The notes under the pieces are model-generated. The model worked only from the letters and a program-made list of their open reading frames with translations. It did no database searches and was not told where the DNA came from. Of a stretch of DNA of 64,000 bases, positions 54,442-64,000 are shown one piece after another; within the stretch, counting starts at the first letter, position 1, and the number at the start of each line of letters is the position of its first letter. The position numbers and the translations under genes are program-made. The DNA is from Haberlea rhodopensis (Eukaryota > Streptophyta > Magnoliopsida > Lamiales > Gesneriaceae): the NCBI GenBank assembly GCA_907163345.1, contig CAJQUN010000051.1, forward strand, positions 2,108,001 through 2,172,000, given 5' to 3'.

Positions 54442-56385
54442 TCAAGAACGGATTAGCCCTTTGGGAACCCACACCTGTATCAGCTTCAATGGCTTGTGTG
54501 TGTAAGGTGTGCTGTGTGCTGGTCTGTTTTGATGTTGTGTGTGATAATGTGTGCGCTGTGAAAACCTTTGATTCTCATATGGTAGTCTATATCTTCGTTG
54601 AATCGGTTTTGAATTATAGTAATTGTATTGTCTTCCTTGCCTTGGATCTTGCACCTTTGGATTTGGTCTGATAGACGCAAATCTTGCTGGTGCCTTTTCT
54701 TTGGTTTGGTAAACATAACCAATTCCTTTTCTCAGATTTTGATTCACGTAAGAGACTCCTGTTTGAATCTTAGGTGCTTCAGTCTCATATACTGTGCTGG
54801 ATTTAACAAATGTCATTTGTTTGACTTGGTTCTTTACCAGCAATAGCTCAGATTCATCTTTGGTGCATTCTTTGGTGTCAAAGGCTATGCCGGTGAAATC
54901 ACCGACATTTCTTTGAACCTCTTGTAATTCTTCCAAGGATGTTCTGGATTTTGTCCATGTTTTGAATATATGAGAGAGCTTAGCATTTTGTGTGCTAATT
55001 CTCTTATTTTCTTCATGGAGCTGATCATAAGAGATCTTCAGCTTATTCAGCCCGATCTGGAGATTGTTGCACTCACCCTGCTCAGAGCAGCTTGGTTTGT
55101 TGTGCTCATCCATTTGATCACTGACTTTAGCTTTATTCTTCTCAAATGATTCAGCTAAGATCCTATAATCATTAGCCATGTCTTGCAGTGCGGACATGAG
55201 CTCTTCTCGTGTAAATTCATTTGAGTTAAGATCATATACCTCGTCTGTCTGACTCATCTCTTCGTCTGCAATAAGACATTGAATATCGTCTTCGCTTTCG
55301 CTGGAAGAATATTCAGAGCTTTCCGAGTCTGAGTCTGTCTGAGCCCATTTGCTGTTTCCTTCTTCAGCTACTAGGACTTTTTGGGATTTTCCATGATTCT
55401 TGCAGTCTTTGTAGTGCTTCTTCTTCCTATCATCACGATGCTTCTCTTTCCGTTCTTCTTTCTTCGGTCTGGTGCAATCTGCAATAAAATGTCCGGTCTT
55501 ACCACAATTGTAGCAAGCCTGATCGTTAACAGTATCATCTTTTCTTGATTTATAATGATGAGAGGGTTTGGAGTTCCTCTTATTCTTAGACATAAATTTA
55601 CCGAATTTATTGATAAATAATGACATAGCATCGTTACTTATCTGTTCAGCAGATCGGTCTGATGTTGAAGCGATCTGGTCTGGAATGGCTGCCAGGGCCT
55701 TGTTTGGTTGAGAGATGAATGGCTCTGCTTCACCTCTGCTTATCAGTTCAAACTCATAGGCCTTAAGATCTGCAAACAGATCATGAAGTTCAACCTTGTT
55801 AAGATCTTTTGATTCCCTCATGGCAATGGTCTTAACATCCCATTCCTTTGGCAGAGCTCTCATAACTTTCAGAGCGATCTCTCTGTTAGAATATTCCTTC
55901 CCCAGACCATTCAGTTCATTTATGATGCCAGTGACTCTTTCATCAAACTCATTTAGAGTTTCTCCACTTTTCATCTTTATGCTCTCAAATCTTTGAAGAG
56001 CAACAGTTAACTTGTTTTCTTTGGTCTGGTCGTTGCCTTCACATAGCTGTGCTATCTTCTCCCAAATTTCTTTGGCAGTAGAGCACATTTTGATTTTGCT
56101 GAACATGTTCTTGTCCAATGTCTTGAACAAGATGTCTTTGGCCACATTATCGAGATTTGCTTTCTTTCTTTTCTCATTCGTCCAGAGGGATCTGTCCTTT
56201 TCTACAATTTGTGGTTCTCCACCAGTAATGGCGACTGCTGTATTTATTTTTAGAATCTTCATTGGTCCATCAGTGATGACGAACCACATATCGTCATCCT
56301 GAGCTGCTAGATGAGCTTGCATTCTGATTCTCCAGTCATCATAGTCTTCTTTTGAGAACATAGGGATTTTGTTGAATGATGCCAT
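54442..56385 (-). CDS. Copia gag, intact 647-codon frame
   Basis: Begins MASFNKIPMFSKEDYDDWRI, 31 bases downstream of the primer site. The first 220 residues are the copia Gag domain (W-I-M-AHL, then LNEFDERVTGIINELNGLG and MRALPKEWD). A zinc knuckle CYNCGKTGHFIADC lies at about residue 290, flanked by Lys/Arg-rich stretches. After it comes an acidic Ser-rich segment, a probable coiled coil (about 440-500, LNKLKISYDQLHEENKRI) and a basic Tyr/Gln-rich tail. This long tail is typical of Sirevirus Gag. It ends at 54442 in a different frame from pol, whose first protease codon lies 72 bases on, after two adjacent TGA stops in the pol frame. The product forms particles and packages RNA in the cytoplasm. 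Confidence 0.92.
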   Translation of the reverse strand: MASFNKIPMFSKEDYDDWRIRMQAHLAAQDDDMWFVITDGPMKILKINTAVAITGGEPQIVEKDRSLWTNEKRKKANLDNVAKDILFKTLDKNMFSKIKMCSTAKEIWEKIAQLCEGNDQTKENKLTVALQRFESIKMKSGETLNEFDERVTGIINELNGLGKEYSNREIALKVMRALPKEWDVKTIAMRESKDLNKVELHDLFADLKAYEFELISRGEAEPFISQPNKALAAIPDQIASTSDRSAEQISNDAMSLFINKFGKFMSKNKRNSKPSHHYKSRKDDTVNDQACYNCGKTGHFIADCTRPKKEERKEKHRDDRKKKHYKDCKNHGKSQKVLVAEEGNSKWAQTDSDSESSEYSSSESEDDIQCLIADEEMSQTDEVYDLNSNEFTREELMSALQDMANDYRILAESFEKNKAKVSDQMDEHNKPSCSEQGECNNLQIGLNKLKISYDQLHEENKRISTQNAKLSHIFKTWTKSRTSLEELQEVQRNVGDFTGIAFDTKECTKDESELLLVKNQVKQMTFVKSSTVYETEAPKIQTGVSYVNQNLRKGIGYVYQTKEKAPARFASIRPNPKVQDPRQGRQYNYYNSKPIQRRYRLPYENQRFSQRTHYHTQHQNRPAHSTPYTHKPLKLIQVWVPKGLIRS

Positions 56386-56415
56386 CAGCTCGAGTGATTT
56401 AGCTGATTAAGATGA

Positions 56416-56430
56416 CCTGCTCTGATACCA
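56416..56430 (-). other. Copia primer-binding site
   Basis: CCTGCTCTGATACCA is the reverse complement of TGGTATCAGAGCAGG, matching initiator-Met tRNA, two bases from the 5' LTR. Confidence 0.93.
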
Positions 56431-56432
56431 CT

Positions 56433-57627
56433 TGTTAGGATCGGTCCGGAGTGTTTAGAGGGGGGGGGGGGGGGGGGGGTGAATGAACACTCCTTCTAAA
56501 AATTAATCCTTCGTGATTTCTTTCGGATTAGTGAAAGAAATTTGTTTCTTAATCAATTCTTGTACAAAACAGACCACTGAAAATATAAGTGCGGAACGGT
56601 CTGTTCTTGTATGTAAGAACGGCTCGATGGCTAGTGAGAAAGAACGAGTGCAGAAATAAGATACACATGATATGTTTCTGGAAGTTCGAAGGTGGTGTAA
56701 TCCTTCTACGTCTCCCCTTCTTCCAATTAAGGAAGGTTTATACTAGAAGACTTTGATTTATACAATCCTGTTGTACAAACCCGATTCAGACTGGATTTAC
56801 CTCACTACCAATCTGAAACTCCTAGTCACTCAATCTGCTCAGACACACTCTGTCTGACAGTTACAATATGTTTCTCACTTCTATTTTCAACACAGAAAAC
56901 ACAAGATGCGCACAGTGATCCTAAATGATCAAATGTTACAAAGTAAACGTGCTTAAGAATGATTTCAGCTCGAGAGCTTCTGAGCTTGTAAGCTTGTGCT
57001 GTTTTTGCTTTCTTGTGCGTTTTTTCAATTGATCAACGAGATTCAGTAGCGAGAGTCAGTAAGTTCCTTTTGTTGCATCCTTTTATAGTTGAAGGTACCA
57101 ACGACATTATTTCCCTTAATGTGCAACTTTGACTCTGCTTAAACTCTGAGTAGGCTTCAGTCTTCTTCTTCAGGATACTTGCCGTTCTGGTTCATACTTT
57201 CGGCGACTGTCAGGTAAGCTCTTCTTTGTCTTCTTACCTATTATGGCAATCTTCAGTCTTTGGTCCTTTGTAGCATTAATTACAACATTAAATGCTACAA
57301 TAAATAGCCGTTAATGATTCGGACTGAGGAGCCATTCTGTATGTATCCTAAGCTGCTCTGATCTGATAAAGATAGAGATCGATCTGAAGCTTTGGTTGAG
57401 TCAGTCTGATATTCATCGATCCGGTATGATAAGTAATGTGACTTATCAGCTGTTGTTGAGCTATCGATCTGGTCAGTCTGATTACCCTCGATCCGGTCTG
57501 ATATGCTTTGTCATCTTATCAGCTTGATCTGTTTTGGGCGATCGTTCTGGTCAGTCTGATTTCTCTCGATCCGGTCTGATATGTTTTGTCATCTTTAAAA
57601 TCTCATCGATAAGATCCGGGACTAACA
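56433..57627 (-). mobile_element. Copia 5' LTR
   Basis: 1195 bp. Relative to the 3' LTR it gains 12 G in the run at 56460-56479 and loses 6 bp near 57450. Together these account exactly for the 6-bp length difference. Confidence 0.95.
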
Positions 57628-57632
57628 AGAAG

Positions 57633-58158
57633 TATCAGTCAAAATTTCTCCCATACCTCCATCGTCAACAGGTCGATCAGTAGTTACCCCATGTTCATGC
57701 TCAGTGACAGTATGTGATTTTTCTAGTGATACGTGATCTGTGATGCCAATAGTATAATCAGTAGTAGGATGAACGGGATCATGAGTATTGAACTTAGCTA
57801 CCTCACCATTAAACTCCATAGTAAAAACACCACCACTTACATCTATTATGCACTTGGAAGTTTTCAAAAATGGTATCCCTAACAGAATAGGGCTGCTTTT
57901 ATTATCATTTTCCATGTCAAGTACGTAGAAGTCAGCATGAAAGACCAATTTATCGACTTTCACTATAACGTCCTCAAGTATTCCCCTAGGATGCACAGTA
58001 GACCTATTTGCTAATTGAATAGCAATTTCAGATTTTTTAAGAGGTCCTAGGTCTAAAGAGGTGTAGATTGAATAAGGCATAACATTTATTGATGCTCCTA
58101 AGTCTAGCATGGCCTTATCAATTCTATTATTTCCAATCATGCATGGGACAGTGAACAT
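57633..58158 (-). pseudogene. B2 protease domain (Athila type)
   Basis: From 58158 the minus strand reads MFTVPCMIGNN, then AMLDLGASINVMPYSIY with the aspartic-protease motif in the LDLGAS form typical of Athila, then ADFYVLDMEN and ILLGIPFL. The domain is open, and about 135 residues match the family. A frame change just before it (about 58160-58180) separates it from gag. The frame continued toward 46911 before the copia insertion. With no RT behind it, the protease could only serve Gag processing. Confidence 0.85.
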
Positions 58159-58283
58159 ACCTGGATCCGTGCATTTGTAGGGGTTTCCTTCTCATCGTCG
58201 GAAAAAAAATCATCAAACATGTCCATTTCATCACAATATTCGACCTTCGGTCCTTCTTCCACAGCACACGATTCTTCTAAATA

Positions 58284-58901
58284 TTAGACATAACGCTCAG
58301 TTAGAGACATACCTTTTGGAGTTGCAGGATGTGCAAGCTCATTTTCCTCTAGTGGCACATGTATCTCCTCTTCTAGCTTGGGTGGCGCAAGTACCACCTT
58401 CACCGGGGTTCCTACCTCTTCGTCACTCCTTGAGGTGATTGCAACCATGTTCTCTCGTGGTGCCTCCATCGTCCGGGAGGGTATAAAGTCGGTGGGTTGT
58501 GCTGCTATCTGATCGACTGATTTAGTAAGTTGCTCGATTTGGTTACCCAAATTCTGAGTGCTAGCCCTGAAATCCTGTTGAAATTGCAAAGTACTGTCAT
58601 TAAGTGTTAAAACAAGATTCTCTAAAGACTCACCAGGGGTATGGTATTGAGGTTGTTGTGGCCATGGCGGATATTGCGGTATGTATGGCAGTAGAGAGGA
58701 CTGAATGTAAGGTAGAGGTGGGCTCATCCATTGATTGTCAGAGTTGAGATTGAGATGATCACTCCAACTTGAGTTGTATGCACTTTGTCCACTCCCTACG
58801 CCAAATTGGTGCACAAGATACTCCAAGTCGTCTAGTCGCCTATAGTCCTCCATGATAAGATCCGAATTTGGAGAAATCAACATGTAAGCACTAACCAACA
58901 A
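58284..58901 (-). pseudogene. B2 gag, C-terminal half
   Basis: The open frame has a likely start at MEDYRRLDDLEYL (58853) and not at the first ATG. It has a Pro/Tyr/Gln-rich stretch (SLLPYIPQYPPWPQQPQY), then NLGNQIEQLTKSVDQIA and ENMVAITSRSDEEV, matching the C-terminal part of Athila Gag. The core Gag domain is missing. A TAA follows at 58284, where B1 has a sense codon, and the acidic tail (EESCAVEE, DMFDDFFSDDEKE) continues in frame to about 58180. Confidence 0.8.
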
Positions 58902-58915
58902 GAGTAGCGGTGGGG

Positions 58916-58965
58916 GGAAAGAAAGAAAGAAAAAGAAAGAGAAAGAGAAAGAAGAATAAAACAGA
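58916..58965. repeat. GAAA-rich tract in B2 leader
   Basis: A run of GAAA/GAAAGA units lies between primer site and gag, CT-rich on the coding strand. A shorter version is at 9729-9760 in B1. Confidence 0.85.
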
Positions 58966-58995
58966 AAATATTAACACAAAAATATACAACGCCTC

Positions 58996-59011
58996 CTCGG
59001 CAACGGCGCCA
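58996..59011 (-). other. B2 primer-binding site, tRNA-Asp
   Basis: CTCGGCAACGGCGCCA matches tRNA-Asp with one mismatch. It lies five bases from the LTR. Confidence 0.88.
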
Positions 59012-59016
59012 AAATT

Positions 59017-59451
59017 TGGTAGCGCTTATCGTGTACGCCCAAATTAACCCCACTCAATCCTCAAGATTGATAACAATAATATAGTAGCGTGAGTAGGGAT
59101 CGATCCCACGAGGAGGTGTGAATCTTCGTGTTAATGAAAATCAAAACAAAAGAATAATAAAGGATGGGGTTGTGAGGTTGAATTATACTAATTAAAATTA
59201 AAAACAAAGATTAACTAATGAAAGCGATTCTTGGTATCGGTCGACTCTACCTTGGATATTATCATCTATTTCATCGATTCACAAAAGACTCAATTTTACT
59301 TGAATATTCATCAATTGGAAATCTAATCCTCCCTCACCTTATTCATAGTCAATTAGTCCAAGAGTTCTAATTTAACTTTCATCAATCAATCAATCTCTAT
59401 AGGCATATTCAAGATTAAAATCATGACATCATTCAAAACTAGTGAGCGATG
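59017..59451 (-). mobile_element. B2 5' LTR, cut by element F
   Basis: Matches 43751-44190 closely, then stops at 59451, where F begins. The remainder is outside the window. Confidence 0.9.
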
Positions 59452-60924
59452 TGTAAGTAATCCAACAAGCATACAACGCAGCGGAATTTAAAATTTTGGA
59501 TTACTAAAACCGTGGATCTATACAAAGGTTCATATCGGAATAGAGATAATAAGAGTCTCACCCTTGTAGCGTGTTTGAAGCAGATACGATACCAAATCCG
59601 TGAGTCACGAGCAACACCTCCAAGATCTTGCCTCTACGGTATCCACACGATCAAATCGAAAGGGGATTTAAGAACAAGTTGCTAGACTCGTTCTTAAACC
59701 GGAACAATAACCACACACGATTCTAAATCGAATGAAGATGGCCGGAAAACAAAAGGATCAAGCCGGCGGCCGAGAGATGGTGGCCGAGAGCTTGGTGGCC
59801 GAGAGCTTCACCTTTTTGTGGCTAGGGTTTTTGATATGAAGTGTTAATCTTATTAATCACCTTGTTATCAAATTATATATGATTTAATTAAAGGCTTTCA
59901 CAAAGCCTCATGGGCCCAAACCCATGATTTAATTAAATCCTTATAATTATGTAACTAAGACTCTTCTTAATTAATTAATTCATCCAATGAATTTAATTCC
60001 CTTTATCGATTTAATATTTTGTGCGACCCGATAGGATCTTGCAATGTTGGCAGTGACATAAAATCTCATTTTACGTCATAAGCAATGAGCGGTATCTAGC
60101 AACACATCAAGGCTACCCAAATTACAAGAATGTCTTTGACTCGACATAACCTTAGAACTTGTGATAATATTAACCATGTAACTTAATCCCTTTGTCCATG
60201 TGTTTAGATTGAACACGAGTCATGGAATAGTCATACTCGTATATTCAATCTCTATTTCTTGATCCCCAAGTAGAACTAGAATAAACGAATAAGCTCGATA
60301 TCACATATCGACTCATTCGAGCACGGCCATGCATTTTAGTCTTACTTGGTCAAGGGCCCAAACACTTCTCCTGTTATATAGGAGGGACAAATCCTATCTT
60401 GATCAATCAACATCCCTCTACATAATTCGTAGTGTATCTAATAGTTGCATTTATAGTTTACCCTGTTACACGTAACGTTTGACAATATCAAGATACATAA
60501 CTCATTATGTTGGGATCTCTGATGATCTCAAGTCGTAAGGATTACATACATTATTATCACTATGAGAATTGCTTATGACACTCATATAACTATCCATGTA
60601 GCATTCTCATGGTGGGTCTGTCCAGTACATTGTTCTCTAACGTGTACCCATGTGTTGATTTGATATCTCATATCCATGAACAATTCATCAATCAAAACAT
60701 ACTAGTCTCAATGTATTATCATTATCCTTATTTATGTTAATACTTGACTAGGGACAATCTTTAAGAATAATACAATATTATTCTAAGGACATTAACTTAT
60801 ATATCAATTCATATTGCACAGATATTCGAATAATATATAATAATGATTTGCCATTTATAAAATCATAATACATTGTATGTCATAAACAATCATCTAATGA
60901 CATGTCTTAGGGCATATCCCAACA
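59452..60924 (-). mobile_element. F 3' LTR
   Basis: 1473 bp, TGTAAGTAATCC...ATCCCAACA in plus coordinates, i.e. TGTTGGGAT...TTACTTACA on the coding strand. The CCGCTGCG block near its end is typical of plant copia LTRs. Otherwise AT-rich and non-coding. Confidence 0.85.
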
Positions 60925-60936
60925 AATCTCCCACTT
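60925..60936 (-). other. F polypurine tract
   Basis: AATCTCCCACTT, reading AAGTGGGAGATT on the coding strand, touches the LTR. This is the common copia form. Confidence 0.85.
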
Positions 60937-60939
60937 GCA

Positions 60940-62780
60940 CTAAGACCAATCAGACAAATACCTAATGCCTAGAGATCTAGTATGGAGATCATGCTTCTGC
61001 TGTGACAGTGGCTTCGTCAATGGGTCAGATACATTATCATCTGTTGGTACTTTGCATATTTTAACATCTCCCCTTTCAACGATTTCTCGAATGAAATGAA
61101 AGCGCCGAAGTATGTGCTTGGATCTTAGGTGAGATCTAGGTTCCTTAGCCAATGTGATCGCTCCATTGTTGTCACAATAGAGTTCTATCGGATCCTTAAT
61201 GCTAGGCACCACTCCAAGTTCAGAAATGAACTTCCTAATCCAAACAGCTTCCTTTGCTGCATCTGAGGCAGCAATGTACTCAGCTTCCGTTGTCGAATCG
61301 GCTATCTCTTGCTTTGAACTCTTCCAGCTCACAGCACCTCCATTTAGGCAATACACATATCCTGATTGCGATCGAAAATCATCTTTGTCGGTTTGGAAAC
61401 TTGCATCAGTGTAACCTATTACATTGAGCTCTTCCTCACCTCCATAAATCAAGAATGTATCCTTAGTTCTTCTCAAGTACTTCAGGATGTTCTTGACTGC
61501 AATCCAGTGACTTTCACATGGATCAACTTGATATCTGCTCGTCATGCTCAAAGCATACGAAACATCGGGACGAGTACATATCATGGCATACATGATAGAT
61601 CCAATAGCTGATGCATATGAAATCTTACTCATGCGTTGTCTCTCATCTGGTGTTGAAGGACACTGATCCTTCGAGAGATGTATTCCATGTGTCATAGGCA
61701 CGAATCATTTCTTAGATTCTTGCATGCTAAACCGTTTTAGCACTTTTTCTATGTATGTACTTTGACTTAGGCCAAGTAATCTTCTCGATCTATCTCTATA
61801 GATCTTGATTCCTAATACATAGGTGGCTCCACCCAAGTCTTTCATAGAAAAGCAATTCCCTAGCCAAATCTTTACAGATTGTAAGGCAGGGATATCATTC
61901 TCAATTAGAAGTATGTCATCTACATACAATATTAGGAAGATAATTATGCTCCCACTGACCTTCTTGTAGACACAATGTTCATCTACGTTTTTGATGAAAC
62001 CAAACTCTTTGACTGCATCATCAAAATGAAGATTCCAACTCCGAGAAGCTTGCTTCAATCCATAAATGGATCGTTGTAGCTTGCATATCTTTCCAGCATC
62101 CTTTGGATCGACAAAACCCTCGGGTTGTGTCATGTACACATCCTCAAGCAGATTTCCATTAAGGAAAGCTGTTTTGACATCCATCTGCCAGATTTCATAA
62201 TCATGAAATGCAGCTATTGCAAGTAAGATCCTTATGGATTTAACCATGGCAACTGGTGAAAAAGTTTCATCATAGTCAATACCATGAATTTGTTTGAAAC
62301 CTTTAGCTACCAGTCGACCTTTATAGGTTTGTACATTACCATCCATGTCGGTCTTCTTCTTGAAAATCCATTTGCACCCTATGGGTCTCACCCTTTAGGC
62401 GGGTCAACCAAAGTCCATACTTGGTTTGCATACATGGATTCCATCTCAGATTTCATGGCCTCTTGCCATTTCTCAGAATCAGTGCCCATTATAACTTGTT
62501 GATAAGATGACGGCTCATCCTCATCAATAAGTAGTAAGTCACCTTGTTGAGTCACAAGAAATCCATATCTCTGTGGCTCCCGGTGTTCTCTTACAGACCT
62601 ACGCTGGGCTTGTGTCTCTTGAGCAGGCACTTTATCCACAACAGCTTGTGGTGTCTGCTCTGTTTCCATCTCAATATCATATTCAATGTTTTCTTGTGGT
62701 TGGACTTCACTAGTTTTGACTCCCACTGGTTTTTCTAGAAATAAATTCTCTTTCAAGAAAGACACCTGTCCGAGCAACAA
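60940..62780 (-). pseudogene. F reverse transcriptase and RNase H
   Basis: Minus-strand pieces: 62780-62388 (linker and RT start, QVWTLVDPP), 62391-61705 (RT, GCKWIFKKK, MDVKTAFLNG, catalytic YVDDILL) and 61701-60940 (RNase H, YTDASFQTDKDD, SKQEIADSTTEAEYIA, LYCDNNGAI, ending GIRYLSDWS). A frame change near 62390 and a TGA at 61702-61704 before FVPMTHGIHLS interrupt it. The domains are otherwise complete. Confidence 0.9.
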
Positions 62781-63575
62781 CCACTTTGTTCACGGTGGGA
62801 TAATAGAAATAGTATCCTTTCGGTTCCTTATGATACCCCACAAATAAACACTTATCAGATTTGGGTCCAAGTTTGTTAGAGACGTGACGTCTCACGAAAG
62901 CCTCACAACCCCAAATCTTCATAAAAGATATACTAGGACGCTTCCCAGTCCATATCTCATATGGTGTCTTTTCCACTGATTTATATGGAACACGGTTCAG
63001 TATAAATATTGCTGTTTCTAAAGCATGTCCCCAAAAGGATATCGGAAGATCTACATGACTCATCATTGATCTAACCATGTCTAACAAGGTTCGATTTCTC
63101 CTCTCGGATACACCATTCCATTGTGGAGTATACGGAGGAGTGAGTTGTGGGACTATCCCACACTCCTTTAGATAGTCATGAACTCTTGGCTTAAGTATTC
63201 ACCTCCTCGATCTGATCGAAGGATTTTGATACTTTTGCCAAGTTGGTTTTGTATTTCATTCTTGAAATCTTTGAACTTTTCAAAGGTTGCGTGCTTATGT
63301 TTCATTAGGTACACATACCCATATCTACTGAAGTCATCAGTAAATGTAACGAAGTATTGAAAACCACCTCTAGCATGTGTGCTTATTGGTCCACATACAT
63401 CACTATGTATTAGTCCCAATAAAACATTTGCCCTTTCAACATGTCCCTTGAATGGGGCTTTAGTCATCTTGCCCATTAAACAAGATTCACATGTTTCATA
63501 TGATTCAAAATCAAATGAATCCAATACTCCATCCTTATGAAGTTTTGATATGCGATTCTCGTTTATATGACCCAA
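62710..63575 (-). pseudogene. F integrase
   Basis: Begins GHINENRISKLHKDG, with CESCLMGKMTKAPF completing the zinc domain. The core has HSDVCGPI, RSDRGGEYLS and, after a frame change near 63170, NRTLLDMVRSMM and YEIWTGKRPS. Another shift near 62760 joins it to the linker. A TGA replaces the usual Trp just before HCRLGH (about 63582). Confidence 0.88.
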
Positions 63576-63584
63576 GCGACAATG

Positions 63585-64000
63585 TCAGAGATAAGTTGGA
63601 TTAGAATCATTATTCTTAATCCTTTTAGTATTTATGTTATAGACAGGCATATCAAGATTTAATACATAAAGACCATTAATCATTTGTGCACTAGCATAAA
63701 ACATATCATTTAAATAAACGGAGCAACAATTGTCCTTTATAATAAATGAAAATCCAGACTTGTCTAAACAAGAAATAGAAATAATGTTTTTGGTAATAGA
63801 CGGCACAAAATAACAGTCTTTCAAAATCAATGATAAACCAGAAGGCAAAGATAAATGGTAATCTCCTATAGCTAATGCAGCAACTCTTGCTCCATTTCCA
63901 ACTCGGAGATCCACTTCGCCTTCTGCCAATATCCTACTCCTTTTAAGATCCTGCACATTAACACAAATGTGAGATCCACATCCAGTATCTAATACCCATG
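63585..64000 (-). pseudogene. F protease and start of integrase, cut by window
   Basis: The last bases of the window read WVLDTGCGSHICVNVQDLK on the minus strand, the copia protease active site. Then LRVGNGARVAALAIG and YFVPSITKNIISISCLDKSGF follow. It ends at the TGA before HCRLGH. Gag would be to the right. Confidence 0.85.

Larger units (their letters stand above)
46912..57627 (-). mobile_element. Sirevirus-type Ty1/copia element, full length
   Basis: 10,716 bp with 1189-bp and 1195-bp LTRs (TGTTAGGATC...GGGACTAACA) and the perfect duplication AGAAG (46907-46911, 57628-57632), inserted in B2. On the minus strand: initiator-Met primer site, gag with one zinc knuckle, pol in copia order (protease, integrase, RT, RNase H), an extra ORF, and a polypurine tract. 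Long LTRs, a large gag and an additional ORF after pol point to the Sirevirus (SIRE/Maximus) group. The LTRs differ at about a dozen bases plus a G-run and one 6-bp deletion, so it is fairly young. Confidence 0.95.
43751..59451 (-). mobile_element. B2: Athila-like element, non-autonomous, invaded
   Basis: The minus-strand element has its 3' LTR at 43751-45256 and its 5' LTR from 59017, with a tRNA-Asp primer site, degenerate gag and protease, a shared stem, an internal polypurine motif and spacer. There is no RT, RNase H or integrase anywhere between the LTRs. A copia element splits it (46912-57627). Its 5' LTR is cut at 59451 by element F and does not resume inside the window, so the right duplication cannot be checked; the left flank is TTAAC. 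Confidence 0.88.
59452..64000 (-). mobile_element. Element F: Ty1/copia, 3' part
   Basis: A minus-strand copia element with LTR, polypurine tract and pol back to the protease active site at the window edge. Gag and 5' LTR lie beyond 64000. It is inserted in the B2 LTR, with left flank CGATG. Motifs resemble the Tork clade, but the lineage call is weak. Confidence 0.88.

Noticed and set aside
59452..60924. Host intergenic DNA between B2 and copia F
   Set aside because: Its right end touches a copia polypurine tract and its left end begins TGTAAG inside the B2 LTR, so it is the 3' LTR of F.

Overview
This window is repeat-dense nuclear DNA from a flowering plant. I find no host gene, tRNA or rRNA. 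Nearly every block that can be explained is an LTR retrotransposon, a solo LTR or a relic, and many are nested inside each other. Plant origin is shown by Tekay/Del-type chromovirus, Sirevirus-type and Tork-like Ty1/copia, and Athila-like Ty3/gypsy proteins, and by initiator-Met and tRNA-Asp primer-binding sites. The extra Sirevirus ORF resembles a protein domain I remember mainly from asterid genomes, so an asterid is possible, but the species cannot be named from the sequence.

Left part (1-11258). A non-coding element, called family A here, spans 1-7067: truncated 5' LTR, 4.2 kb internal region without gag or pol, truncated 3' LTR. It abuts a minus-strand Athila-like relic, B1 (7068-10641), which is interrupted by a solo chromovirus LTR (7232-9283, target duplication TCATC). 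B1 abuts a minus-strand gypsy pol relic, D (10642-11258).

Middle (11259-32643). This is a nest with target-site duplications at several levels. A family A LTR (A3, 11259-13316 plus 32539-32643) holds an inverted family A element, A' (13317-32533, TSD GTATA). A' in turn holds a solo family C LTR (15249-16666, TSD GCCAC), a copia 5' fragment (20706-21473) and a full-length 8.97 kb chromovirus (22488-31455, TSD AAAAT). The chromovirus has gag, protease, RT, RNase H, integrase and chromodomain, all broken by frameshifts.

Right part (32644-64000). About 3.3 kb of AT-rich, mostly unassigned DNA contains a candidate Helitron terminus. It is followed by an LTR-like relic (E) split by C2, a complete gag-only element (37745-43502, TSD CACAC). 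Next comes B2, an Athila-like gag/protease element starting at 43751. B2 is split by a 10.7 kb Sirevirus-type copia (46912-57627, TSD AGAAG) that carries an extra ORF downstream of pol. The right LTR of B2 is cut by another copia element (F, from 59452) that runs off the window.

The least-explained signal is a set of short repeat arrays in the LTRs and internal regions of the gypsy families. The arrays keep base pairing while their arm sequences change: clustered CGATCGATCG palindromes, 27-bp units alternating GGCG/CGCC and AGCG/CGCT arms, 49-bp units with two alternating stems, and ATGCA/TGCAT units. In one family the CGATCGATCG cluster is replaced by GGCGTAGCTACGCC palindromes. The non-coding family A shares LTR termini and primer site with the chromovirus, which suggests it was mobilised in trans. 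Structured leader or promoter elements are one possible reason for the arrays. All comparisons were made by eye, so identities and divergences are approximate.
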